From assembly GCA_963675925.2 (NCBI GenBank), contig CAXXIB010000004.1, forward strand, positions 1,240,001 to 1,304,000: DNA of 64,000 nucleotides. Reading direction: 5' to 3'. The stretch is from CAXXOK01 sp963675925 (GTDB lineage Bacteria > Bacillota > Clostridia > Christensenellales > Aristaeellaceae). The position numbers were made by a program, and so were the translations under genes. Positions within the stretch are counted from its first letter, which is position 1, and the number at the start of each line of letters is the position of its first letter. A model generated the notes under the pieces. The model was given only the letters and a program-made list of their open reading frames with translations. It was not told where the DNA came from and did not search any database. Positions 1 through 8,179 of this stretch are shown here, in pieces.

Positions 1-159
1 AATGGTGATCAGTTCGTCGTTGTTTACAGCGTCAATACGCACCTGCACGCGTGGCAGTGTAGAGTATACGGTCTGATGCCGGGCGGGCAGCAGGCACAGT
101 ATACCGCAGAACACGAGCATCACTGCCGCAAAGATCAGGTTGTTCTTTCGTCTTCTCAT
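1..159 (-). CDS. N-terminus of a membrane-anchored or secreted protein (partial)
   Basis: The gene begins at an ATG at 159 behind a good GGAGG site and runs off the left edge, so only 53 residues are visible. They start MRRRKNN, followed by a hydrophobic stretch at about residues 8-25 (LIFAAVMLVFCGILCLL) and then a polar segment. This is an uncleaved signal anchor or a signal peptide. The visible part is too short to name a family. It lies just downstream of the alkaline phosphatase terminator and so probably has its own transcript. Confidence 0.7.
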   Translation of the reverse strand, partial: MRRRKNNLIFAAVMLVFCGILCLLPARHQTVYSTLPRVQVRIDAVNNDELITI

Positions 160-178
160 ACGTCCTCCGTGTCGCTTT

Positions 179-210
179 GAAAAAGCGGGGCTGCCCAACG
201 GCAGCCCCGC
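179..210 (-). terminator. Rho-independent terminator after alkaline phosphatase
   Basis: An 11-bp perfect stem (GCGGGGCTGCC, loop CAAC, GGCAGCCCCGC on the plus strand at 185-210) is followed on the minus strand by a short T run at 180-184. It lies right after the alkaline phosphatase stop codon. Confidence 0.85.
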
Positions 211-225
211 GGATACGGAATCGGG

Positions 226-1756
226 TTATTTGTCTGCGGTCAGACCCATGGCTTCCATGGTCTTACCAAAGATATCGGTATTGTCGTACATGCCGGAGAA
301 CAGTTCTGCGTTTACGCCCATGGCGTATACGGGGATTTGCAATCCGGTGTGTGCGTACGAGGTATAGCTCAGGCCGGCTTTGTTGTTGATGATGTGGCTG
401 ACGGCCATGGACAAGGGCTCGTAGCCGCCGTAGAGCAATTTCTCGTTGTCACCGAGTGTAAGATCTTCGCTGGGCGTCATGCTCAGGTCAAAGGCGGCTT
501 GCAGGGACGCGATCTCGGTGTCAGTCAGGGTGAGATCCATGTCCGGGGTCGTGGTCAGGCCGTAATCTTTTTCGATCAGAGCCAGCGCGTCTTCAAAGGT
601 GGCACCGTCTTCACGCATTTTGGCAACTTCGCCGCTGAAGGTGGCAAACGAAACTTTCTGGTTTTGGAGGTAATTGAAATGCGTGTCGTATGCGGTGGTA
701 GCAAAACCGATGGTCATGCCGCCGGTTTCGTGATCGCCGGTGACGATAATCAGCGTTTCTTCAGGATGCTCGGCTGCAAAATCGACAGCAACCTGTACGG
801 CATCGGAGAAGGCGATGGTGTCGTAAATGCTGGCAGCCGCGTCATTGGCGTGGCCCGCCCAGTCAATCTTGCCACCTTCAACCATCATGAAGAAGCCGTC
901 TTCGTTGTTGATGACTTCGATGCCTGCCGAAACGATATCGGCCAGGGAGTGAATGTCGCCTTCCGTGGCTTCGCGGTTCACGCGGTCGATCTCGTAGGCC
1001 ATGGCGGAGCTGTCGGCGATGTCGGGGTTGTTGAGCAGCACAGGCGCTTTTGCGTCTGCAATCGAGGCAATGCCTTCCTTGGTGTTGACAATCGTCCAAC
1101 CATTTTCGGCGGCATAGTCTTCGGTGTTGGGTTTGTCATCTACATACATCTTGCGCAGCTCGCCGCCGCCCAGGAAGTCCAGCACGGTGCCTGTGAGGGC
1201 CTGCACGCCGATTTCGTAGTAGTTGTTGCGGGAGGTTTCTTTGGCGTAGTAGGCTGCCGGGGTAGCGTGGTTCAATGAAACGCTGGATACGACGCCGATC
1301 TTCATGCCGGCTTCTTTCGCGTATTCGGTGATGAGCTTGGTGGATTCGGTGAGAAGCGAACTGGCCGGTTTTGTCAAGCACGGCGTCCTCGGTCGTGTTG
1401 TCCTCGGTGGCGACTGCGTACTTGTAGTTGAGCGCGCCGGAGGGGATTTTCTCGCCGGATGCCATTGCGCTGGCAGTGGAGGCGGAGTCCGGGTTGAAGG
1501 AGGTGGCATCGTAGGTCGTCATCAGACCGACGGTAGACCAATCAGAGAAGGAGAGTTCTGCGGGGACAGGAACGGGAGAGTCCGGATTGGCGATCGCGCC
1601 GAGGTAATACTGGGTCGCGGTCACTTGGGGGCTGCCCATGCCGTCGCCGATAAACATAAATACATACTTGGGGGTTGTTGCCATGTCGCTGGCAAAGGCT
1701 GCGGTGCAGGATACCATTAGTACCAGTGCAAGGAACAGGGAGATAACCTTTTTCAT
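226..1756 (-). CDS. secreted alkaline phosphatase, interrupted by a one-base frameshift
   Basis: This is a PhoA-type alkaline phosphatase, which hydrolyses phosphate monoesters outside the membrane. The ATG at 1756 follows a GAAAGGAAG site and encodes MKKVISLFLALVLMVSC, then a cleavage region ending FAS-D. The first frame carries the metal site FIGDGMG and the catalytic serine motif PDSASTASAM. The second frame carries THATPAA-like NHATPAA, the metal motif GDHETGG and the C-terminal HTGLQIPV. The two halves join only if one base is removed near 1359-1360: the AA pair there read as a single A restores DKTGQSLLTESTK. All catalytic motifs are otherwise intact, so this is either a sequencing error or a very recent pseudogene. 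The N-terminal frame ends at 1136; the C-terminal frame ends at 226. Confidence 0.85.
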
Positions 1757-1833
1757 GGAGTGCACTTCCTTTCGATATTCAAGTTGGTTCAACTTACACT
1801 ATCAAAGGAGTGTTAGCGGTGATGGAACAGGTG

Positions 1834-1870
1834 TGTAAATCCTTTGTAAGGGATTGCGGGTGCATGTTAA
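1834..1870 (-). promoter_or_regulatory. possible PhoP-box-like repeats upstream of alkaline phosphatase
   Basis: On the minus strand TTTACA (1834-1839) and CTTACA (1845-1850) lie exactly 11 bp apart, and TTAACA (1865-1870) lies 20 bp further upstream. PhoP sites of Bacillus are TTAACA-like repeats with an 11-bp period, so phosphate control is plausible. Only two repeats fit the phase, so this is weak. Confidence 0.3.
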
Positions 1871-1893
1871 GCGGATTGAAAACCAAAACCGGA

Positions 1894-1920
1894 GCAAACG
1901 TAAACGGCGTGGACGTTTGC
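1894..1920. repeat. inverted repeat in the gap between the GNAT and phosphatase genes
   Basis: GCAAACGT at 1894-1901 and ACGTTTGC at 1913-1920 form a perfect 8-bp inverted repeat with an 11-bp spacer. No T run follows on either strand, so it is not a clear terminator. It could be a protein-binding site. The rest of 1757-2030 shows nothing else recognisable. Confidence 0.4.
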
Positions 1921-2030
1921 ATGCAACAAGGGCTGTAAATTTGACTTATGAAGTTTTTTACATTCAAGGGGATTGGGTAAATAGTATGTCAAGCATTCTG
2001 CAAAACAGTGCATACGAAAGCCTGCTAAGG

Positions 2031-2864
2031 CTAGGAATTCACTTCACGGTACTGCTGATAGATGCCGGTGCGCTGATAGCCGATTTGCTCGTAAATTCTG
2101 TTGGAAATCGGGTTGTTGCAGTCCACATACAGCGCACACCGGGGCGATGCGGGTGTAATCAGCTCACGCGTCAGCGTGTATACACAGGCCTTGGCATAGC
2201 CCTTACCCCGCAGATGCGGCGGCGTGTACACGTAGCTTACCATGCGGCAACCCGTCACACTACGGTGTGAGCTGACCATGGAGACGGGTACGCCGTCGTC
2301 CCAAAGGTAAAACTGCTGCTGGCCCACCAGGCGCTTGGCAGTTTCCACGGCGGCACTCAAATCATACCCGCCGATATCGCAGGCAACGTTGAAATCCGCG
2401 CACCAGTAGGGCAGGAACCATAGATCATCGTCTGTAGCAAGCCGCAACTTGCCTGCTGCCATGCTTGCAGGCGGCGTCGCGTGATCGGTCACGCTTAGTG
2501 CCAGGCGCTGGGCAGGGGCAAAGCGCTTACCGCTAAGCTTGCCGTATTCGCGGATGAAACGCTCTGCAAGCGTATGCTCGGCAAACACAAAATCAATCGC
2601 AATGTCGTTTGCAAACAGTGAGCGGGCAAAGAAGGCGAGTGTTTCGTCATCGCACTGATTGTCCCGCCCATACAGTACCAGCGGATGGGGAGGCGTACGG
2701 TCGGCAACAAGCAGCACCTGGCCGGCATCATCCTTCACGGTCAGCATGATCTTGCCGTCACCGATGTTGACATACAATAGGTTATTTTCAATTGCATGGC
2801 GCTTGAGCACCGTAAGCACATCGCGTTCAAAGGCTTCCGCCGTCGCATACTGCGTGAATTGCAT
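2031..2864 (-). CDS. GNAT family N-acetyltransferase
   Basis: A cytoplasmic acetyl-CoA-dependent acetyltransferase of about 277 residues; its substrate cannot be read from the sequence. The C-terminal half holds the GNAT fold: motif A is YTPPHLRGKGYAKACV (about residues 215-230), with the R-G-K-G-Y-A pyrophosphate loop, followed by DCNNPISNRIYEQIGY. The N-terminal half of about 140 residues is an extra region typical of longer FR47-like members. I chose the ATG at 2864 because the GGAGGT site sits 7 bases upstream of it; the GTG and ATG just before it are too close. It is separated by a terminator from the gene upstream on the same strand. Confidence 0.85.
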   Translation of the reverse strand: MQFTQYATAEAFERDVLTVLKRHAIENNLLYVNIGDGKIMLTVKDDAGQVLLVADRTPPHPLVLYGRDNQCDDETLAFFARSLFANDIAIDFVFAEHTLAERFIREYGKLSGKRFAPAQRLALSVTDHATPPASMAAGKLRLATDDDLWFLPYWCADFNVACDIGGYDLSAAVETAKRLVGQQQFYLWDDGVPVSMVSSHRSVTGCRMVSYVYTPPHLRGKGYAKACVYTLTRELITPASPRCALYVDCNNPISNRIYEQIGYQRTGIYQQYREVNS

Positions 2865-2916
2865 TCCCATCACCTCCGCTTTTCAACAGCATAGCAAACC
2901 TGTGCCGGGAATACAA

Positions 2917-2953
2917 TAAAAAAAGCCCGCAGCCGGTATAAACCGGGCTGCGG
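2917..2953 (-). terminator. Rho-independent terminator
   Basis: A stem of CCGCAGCC plus GGT pairs with ACC plus GGCTGCGG (2927-2953, one bulged G), followed on the minus strand by seven T (2918-2924). It ends transcription of the SH3/cadherin-like gene. Confidence 0.85.
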
Positions 2954-2975
2954 ACATTGCAAAGTCGCTTTGGAC

Positions 2976-4226
2976 TTACGGGGTGGCATAGTCGCTGTTG
3001 TACGGCATCACCGCGACAATCTTATCCTCGATATAAACAATGCGATACAGCGTCGAACCATACATGTTGTAGTGGCTGATAAAATCGGCAAAGCTGATAG
3101 CGCGGATGGGATTTTGCATGGTACCGTAGTAGAAAATTGCGTCATCGGCACAGGCATAGTCGTACAGGTAATAGGTTTCGTTTACAAAGGAGGACAGGTT
3201 GGTGCCCTGGGTGTAGGTGACCGTGACCAGGTCGGCACGGATGTGGTTTTCGTTGCCGCTGGAGTAGACCGAGTCAATATACCCGGCGGACACACGCGTA
3301 CGCCGCTCGCTGGGCCTGCGCTGGATGTACACGGTATAGGTCTTGGATGCATTTCCGGAACCGACCACCTTAAACACCGCGGAGGTCGGTTGATCCGACA
3401 GGGTGATGGTCGGCGTTCTTGTACCGCTGGCTACGTAACTGCCGTTAAAGTAAATGTTTCCGTTGTTGCTGACGGGGGTGAAATAAATCCGGGATACCCA
3501 GTCCGCCACCGTGAGCAAATAGCTGGTCTGCCCCGATGAGAAAGACCCCGGCAGCATAATGCCGGTATTGGGCGCGTTATGCGTAAGGGAAGACAGTGTC
3601 GGGTTACTGGAGAGCACGACCTGCGATGTCGGCACGGGGGTGGGCGCAGGGGCGGGGGCGTTCGTGGCCGTGGGCTGGGGTACATAGTTGCTCAGCACGG
3701 AGCTCATCACATACCCGCGCATCGGTTTTTTGCCGTTTTTATGGACTTCCACATAGGTCCAGTAATTGTTGTACTGGGCCAGTACCGTTACTGCCTGCCC
3801 ATAGCTTAAACTGGTCAGCGGGGTTTTGTCACCAAACAGCGGATCATCGGTGATGTAGGAATCCTTGGTCAAATAGGCGGTTGTGTTGGTAAAGCTGATG
3901 CTAAAAATATTGTAGTCTTCAGCATCCGTGGTGATTTTGTCGGCAGCGCTGGGCTGGATATACCCCATGCGCCATAGACCGCCGCTTGTCTGATAGCCGA
4001 TCATCAGCCAGCCGCCGGGCTCGGTGCCGTAGTACCGCAAAACGCCGCCGCCGTAAAAGGCGTTGCCGTTGGCGCGGTAGTAGTTGGTGTCGGGGCCGGT
4101 ATACACGGCAAATCCTTTGGAGAATCTAAGTTTATAATACGTTTCGGCGAAATCGGCTTGTGCAGCTGCAAGCAGGGTGGATAGCACAGTAACGATCAGC
4201 AAAACGGACAAGAGTTTCTTTTTCAT
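2976..4226 (-). CDS. secreted SH3-like and cadherin-like beta-sandwich protein
   Basis: A 416-residue exported protein starting at an ATG behind AAGGAG. Residues 1-24 are a signal peptide (MKKKLLSVLLIVTVLSTLLAAAQA-D). Residues about 28-95 and 115-180 look like two bacterial SH3-like repeats (GPDTNYYRANGNA, GYVMSSVLSNYV). A Pro/Ala/Thr linker follows at about 183-200. From about 208 to 300 comes a cadherin-like beta-sandwich domain of the PF12733 kind, then a conserved 110-residue C-terminal region with IQRRPSERRTRVSAGYI and YYGTMQNPIRA. That region is almost identical in the protein encoded at 4837-5550. A role in binding cell wall or surface polymer is inferred. No enzyme motif is visible. 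Confidence 0.8.
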   Translation of the reverse strand: MKKKLLSVLLIVTVLSTLLAAAQADFAETYYKLRFSKGFAVYTGPDTNYYRANGNAFYGGGVLRYYGTEPGGWLMIGYQTSGGLWRMGYIQPSAADKITTDAEDYNIFSISFTNTTAYLTKDSYITDDPLFGDKTPLTSLSYGQAVTVLAQYNNYWTYVEVHKNGKKPMRGYVMSSVLSNYVPQPTATNAPAPAPTPVPTSQVVLSSNPTLSSLTHNAPNTGIMLPGSFSSGQTSYLLTVADWVSRIYFTPVSNNGNIYFNGSYVASGTRTPTITLSDQPTSAVFKVVGSGNASKTYTVYIQRRPSERRTRVSAGYIDSVYSSGNENHIRADLVTVTYTQGTNLSSFVNETYYLYDYACADDAIFYYGTMQNPIRAISFADFISHYNMYGSTLYRIVYIEDKIVAVMPYNSDYATP

Positions 4227-4279
4227 GACAGGTGCTCCTTATGTTCTGTCGGTTGGAGGGGAAGTGAGGGCTTGCAGGA

Positions 4280-4807
4280 CTATGACATTGCGTTGAAGGT
4301 GACGCGTTCTTGCAGCGGCACACGGTTTTGCTGGGGAAGGATTTCTTCGGGCACGCCTACGGGCAGGATGACCGAAACGGTGAAGTGCTCACGGTCTTCA
4401 AGGCTGATTAAATCGGCAATGCGCTCGGCGATGCCATCATGCCTGAGTACGCCATCCAGCCAAACGCTGGCGTAGCCAAGCGCGGTAATAGCCAGTAGCA
4501 TGTTTTCCACCGCTGCGCCATAATCCTGCGGTTCAAAGCTCATGTCGCCGTAGGCGGGGCGATTGTCGCTGACTACGGCGATGATGGCCTTAGCGGTCTG
4601 CACCACGGGGCGCGGCAGCAGCTGGGCTATGGCTGCCAGCTTTTCCGGATCGTTGATCACGCACAGGTGCGTGGTCTGCTTGTTGCAGCCCGAGGGGGCA
4701 CGGGTGCCCGCCTCGGCAATGGTCCATAAATCGGCTTCCGGCACAGGATCGGGCTTGAATGCACCGCGATAGCTGTGGCGGCGTTTGATGGCGTCTAACA
4801 AATCCAT
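4280..4807 (-). CDS. nitroreductase family protein
   Basis: A small (175 residues) FMN-dependent nitroreductase-like oxidoreductase, likely cytoplasmic and using NAD(P)H. The N-terminus AIKRRHSYRGAF holds the FMN phosphate-binding arginines (R9, R10, R14), and TRAPSGCNKQ is the second FMN contact. DYGAAVENMLLAITALGYASVWLDG is interrupted here only for length: the AAxENMLLA helix and G-x-G-S/W turn typical of the family lie at about residues 98-118. The start has a GGAGG site. It sits between two cadherin-like paralogues; nothing suggests a functional link. Substrate unknown. Confidence 0.88.
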   Translation of the reverse strand: MDLLDAIKRRHSYRGAFKPDPVPEADLWTIAEAGTRAPSGCNKQTTHLCVINDPEKLAAIAQLLPRPVVQTAKAIIAVVSDNRPAYGDMSFEPQDYGAAVENMLLAITALGYASVWLDGVLRHDGIAERIADLISLEDREHFTVSVILPVGVPEEILPQQNRVPLQERVTFNAMS

Positions 4808-4836
4808 GGTGTTCCTCCGGCATCGTTGTATTTTGG

Positions 4837-5550
4837 TTAATAATCGGCGGCGTACGGCATCACAGCGACAATCTCGTCTTCAATATAGATGATGCGGTAC
4901 AGCGTGGAGCCGGTATCCTGATAATGGGCGACAAAGTCAGCAAAGGTGGTGGCGCGAATGGGGTTTTGCATGGTGCCATAGTAGAAGATCGCGCTGTCGG
5001 CACAAGCGTAATCGTAAATGTAGTTGGTTTCGTTGACAAAGGTGGACTGATTGGTACCCGCCGTATAGGTGACCGAAACCAAATCGGCACGGATGGAGTT
5101 CTTGGTACCGTTGGACACGGCGGAGGTAATATAACCCGCCGATACGCGTGTGCGGCGCTCGCTGGGCCTGCGCTGAATGTAAATGGAGTAGGTATTGGTT
5201 TTGCTGTCAGCGCCGACCAGCTTGATGGTGACGTAGGTCGGCTCATCAGACAGGGTTACGGTGGGGGTCTGCGCCCCGCTTGCAACCACGGTGCCATTAA
5301 AGTAAATGGTCACGCCGGGGGTGGAGGCATACGGTACAAAATAAATGCGGGATACCCAGTCCGCCACGGTGAGCAAATAGCTTTCCTGCGTGGGGGAAAA
5401 GGTGTTGGGCAGCATAATGCCGGTGTTGGGGGCGTTGTTGGTCAGGTTATCCAGCTTGGGGCCGTCTGTAATGACAGCCGATGCGCTGAGCGGTGCCAAC
5501 GTAAGAATGAGCATCGCTGCGATAAGCAGTACGACAATGCGTTTTTTCAT
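4837..5550 (-). CDS. secreted cadherin-like beta-sandwich protein, short paralogue
   Basis: A 237-residue exported protein. The ATG at 5550 has a perfect AAAGGAGG 7 bases upstream; the longer frame upstream of it has no site. Residues 1-26 are a signal peptide (MKKRIVVLLIAAMLILTLAP, then LSASA-V). The mature protein is one cadherin-like domain (TNNAPNTGIMLP, YLLTVADWVSRIYF) plus the same C-terminal region as the 416-residue neighbour (IQRRPSERRTRVSAGYI, YYGTMQNPIRA, GSTLYRIIYIED, IVAVMPY). It lacks the SH3-like repeats. The pair probably arose by tandem duplication with loss or gain of the N-terminal modules. Function unknown; a surface or adhesion role is inferred. Confidence 0.8.
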   Translation of the reverse strand: MKKRIVVLLIAAMLILTLAPLSASAVITDGPKLDNLTNNAPNTGIMLPNTFSPTQESYLLTVADWVSRIYFVPYASTPGVTIYFNGTVVASGAQTPTVTLSDEPTYVTIKLVGADSKTNTYSIYIQRRPSERRTRVSAGYITSAVSNGTKNSIRADLVSVTYTAGTNQSTFVNETNYIYDYACADSAIFYYGTMQNPIRATTFADFVAHYQDTGSTLYRIIYIEDEIVAVMPYAADY

Positions 5551-5691
5551 GATGGAAACCTCCTTTATGGATTCTAAGCATATAACGAACGGGAAATGCT
5601 GTTTCTTGCAGGGATTGCCCACAATTTCTGCGTGTTTTTTACGGAAAAGGGTACACGATGGGGCTGCGTCGGGGCAGTTGCGGTCAAACAG

Positions 5692-5720
5692 TTCCACAAA
5701 TACGCCTAACATGTTATACT
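5692..5720 (+). promoter_or_regulatory. extended -10 promoter for the GT-C-like membrane protein
   Basis: TGTTATACT (extended -10, hexamer 5715-5720) lies with a weak -35 TTCCAC at 5692-5697, 17 bases apart. The gene starts 51 bases further on. Confidence 0.5.
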
Positions 5721-5771
5721 ATACCAAATAATGGTTGATGTTAAACGATCATACAGAGCTGAGGTGCGCCG

Positions 5772-8054
5772 ATGGATGACATTGCAAAGATCCGCCTGGA
5801 ACTCCAGCGAATGCGGCAGGAGCTAACCACAGACGAACCGACCCCCGATGAGCGGGCACTGCGGCCTGTAACGCGCAGACGACCGTGCTTGGATTTCGGG
5901 CTGTTTTTGCTTTCCTACCTGTTCTTCCTGATTGTGATCGTCACGGCGGAGACGGCGGTCGGGTTTGCAATTCATCCCTTTACGGCGCTCGCCGCCATAC
6001 CCTGTGCATGGCTGGCCATTGCCTGGCTGCGCAAAGCGCCGCTGTATGCCTTGCTGGTGACTGTCGCCGGGGCTGTTGTGCTGTTTGCCGCTGCCTACGG
6101 TATGCCGCTGCTCTATGATACCGCCAAGGACTCCGCCAGCCTGTACAAGCCCGTAACCGGTATGCTGATGAACGGCTGGAGTCCGTTCAGGCTTTCGTTT
6201 ACCGAGTTTGCCAACACCCACACTATTTTACCATACAATGATGGCTGGCCTGCTGCCGGGCTGGACGGCTTGCCCAAAGCGGCGTTTATGATCGGTGCGG
6301 CGTTTTATGCGCTGACCGGCAACATTGAAAGCGGAAAACTGTATAACCTGATCGCCATGATTGCCTGTGTATTCACGGTAGCACCGCTGCTGAGAGACTC
6401 TCTCAAACTCCACCGCAGCGCGGCGGTTTTGGCGGTGCTGCTGGCGGCTGTCAACCCGGTTACCCTGTCCCAGATTGGCGTGTACTATACCGACGGGTTT
6501 GTCTTTCAGATGCTGACCATCGCCGCGGCTTCGTTTGCATACAGCCTGTATAAGAAGAGCGGCACTTTGACGACCACGGCAAAGCTGGCTGCGCTGATGG
6601 CGGTTGCCATCGCGTTTAACACCAGTCCGCTGGGGGCTGTGCTTGCGGTGGTGTTGGCTGTGCTATTTATGCTTGCCCGGCTGCTGCAAATAGTATTGTC
6701 TCCCGGCGATGCGGGCCGCGCGCGGCCGCTGCTGCAAACACTTCTCTATCTTGCGGCCATGGCCGTGTGCGCGGTGCTGGTGATGGGCGCGTCCACCTAT
6801 GTGGTTAATTTTATGCGCTACGGCTCGCCCCTGTACGGCATGTTGGACGGGGGAACGCTGTCGGGGCTTCCCGCAGGGCAGACCGGACCGGCTGTCAGCG
6901 ATCTGCCATTGATTGGACAGTTTTTCGGGTCCATGTTCTCCCCGGTCTCCAACGATTTCTTTACCCAGGTTGCCCTAAAGATTCCCTTCACCCTCTCCAG
7001 GGAGGAATGGACACGCCCTGTAATGGACGCCCATGTGTCCGGCTGGGGAATGCTGTTTGGCGGCATTTTCCTGCTATCGGTACTGGTGCTCATCGTCTCG
7101 GCAATCCGGCAGTTGCGGCGCAATCCGCGCAGCTTCTGGCTGGTTGTATGCTTGCTGGCGGTCGTCATGTTCCCGGCGGTGGTGATTCCCGGTTTGTTCA
7201 GCGCGCGGCACTACCTGCTGCCGTTCTGGCTGCCGATGGCCGCGCTGGTGAGCCTGTTTGCGCCAGAGGAACCTGATGCGCACAAACCGATTTGGATGAC
7301 GGTGCTGCATTATATTCTGGCACCGCTGCTGTGTGTGCTGTTGATCGTCAACGCCTACACGGGGCTGAACTACCTGCGTACGCAGCGGGTGCAAACCGCT
7401 GCCGACCAGGCAAAGATTGAAGAGATTCAAATCCGCACCGGACAAGATGGCGAACTGTTTCATGTTACCACCATCGCACGCGGGCAGTTTTACGGTTTGC
7501 TCTTTAACCTGCAGGATGCGGACATTGCGTATCAATTCTCCGAAAGCCTGCCGATGATTCAGGATGAACTGCTATACAATCTGGTGTATGCTTTCAGCGA
7601 TTCCGCTGAGGGAATCGACAAGCAGGCCGATACCTTCCTCAACGCGCTATACAGCAACGGCTATACCATTGCGGTTACGGCCCGTGCTGGCAGCCCCATG
7701 CCGCCAGAGATGGCAGCGCGCTTGCAGGCGATCGGGCTCATGCAGGACGGGCCAGCCGATCCGGCTGCTGGCTATCTCGCACTAATCGACCCGGACGGCA
7801 CTGTACGCACGGAGCAGAGCGGTTTTGTCCGCTATACGGATGAGATCGGGGAAACGGATCTGGTGTTTGCAGTCGCGGAGGATACGCTATCCGCAGAAAT
7901 TGGTGGCAAGGAATACGGCAATTCGGAACCCGGCTTCCACATCGTGGTGTACGATACGGAAAACGCAACCCCCGTGGCATTGGTACGGATTGACGCTGGC
8001 GCAAATCCGGTGATGATGGAGTATCCCGTGCGCATCCCTGAGGGGAACGAGTAA
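5772..8054 (+). CDS. polytopic membrane protein, probably GT-C type glycosyltransferase
   Basis: A 760-residue protein with a short cytoplasmic N-terminus (about 40 residues), roughly eleven hydrophobic segments up to about residue 545, and a C-terminal extracytoplasmic domain of about 215 residues. The loop after the third segment, YDTAKDSASLYKPVTG (about 116-131), followed by NGWSPF, resembles the first acidic loop of GT-C (GT39/ArnT-like) enzymes, which transfer sugars from lipid-phosphate donors outside the membrane. That assignment is an inference from topology and this loop. The start has GAGGTG 7 bases upstream. It is a single-gene transcript that converges on the gene at 8180-8887. 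Confidence 0.65.
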   Translation: MDDIAKIRLELQRMRQELTTDEPTPDERALRPVTRRRPCLDFGLFLLSYLFFLIVIVTAETAVGFAIHPFTALAAIPCAWLAIAWLRKAPLYALLVTVAGAVVLFAAAYGMPLLYDTAKDSASLYKPVTGMLMNGWSPFRLSFTEFANTHTILPYNDGWPAAGLDGLPKAAFMIGAAFYALTGNIESGKLYNLIAMIACVFTVAPLLRDSLKLHRSAAVLAVLLAAVNPVTLSQIGVYYTDGFVFQMLTIAAASFAYSLYKKSGTLTTTAKLAALMAVAIAFNTSPLGAVLAVVLAVLFMLARLLQIVLSPGDAGRARPLLQTLLYLAAMAVCAVLVMGASTYVVNFMRYGSPLYGMLDGGTLSGLPAGQTGPAVSDLPLIGQFFGSMFSPVSNDFFTQVALKIPFTLSREEWTRPVMDAHVSGWGMLFGGIFLLSVLVLIVSAIRQLRRNPRSFWLVVCLLAVVMFPAVVIPGLFSARHYLLPFWLPMAALVSLFAPEEPDAHKPIWMTVLHYILAPLLCVLLIVNAYTGLNYLRTQRVQTAADQAKIEEIQIRTGQDGELFHVTTIARGQFYGLLFNLQDADIAYQFSESLPMIQDELLYNLVYAFSDSAEGIDKQADTFLNALYSNGYTIAVTARAGSPMPPEMAARLQAIGLMQDGPADPAAGYLALIDPDGTVRTEQSGFVRYTDEIGETDLVFAVAEDTLSAEIGGKEYGNSEPGFHIVVYDTENATPVALVRIDAGANPVMMEYPVRIPEGNE

Positions 8055-8118
8055 GTATTTCAATATGCAAAACAAAACGTGGCAGGCAGGGCCTGTCGCG
8101 TTTGCTGTACCGGCATAC

Positions 8119-8153
8119 AAAAACCGTGGCAGCCTGCTTCCAGACTGCCACGG
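8119..8153 (-). terminator. Rho-independent terminator
   Basis: The stem CCGTGGCAG/CTGCCACGG (8124-8153) is followed on the minus strand by TTTTT at 8119-8123. It serves the minus-strand gene at 8180-8887; the plus strand has no T run. Confidence 0.8.
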
Positions 8154-8179
8154 GGAAAAAGGAGGAAAACCCGACCGGG

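Noticed and set aside
337..1278. Plus-strand open frame of 313 codons opposite alkaline phosphatase
   Set aside because: It is the mirror of a real gene with conserved catalytic motifs, has no ribosome binding site and a glycine/valine-rich composition typical of antisense frames in GC-rich DNA.
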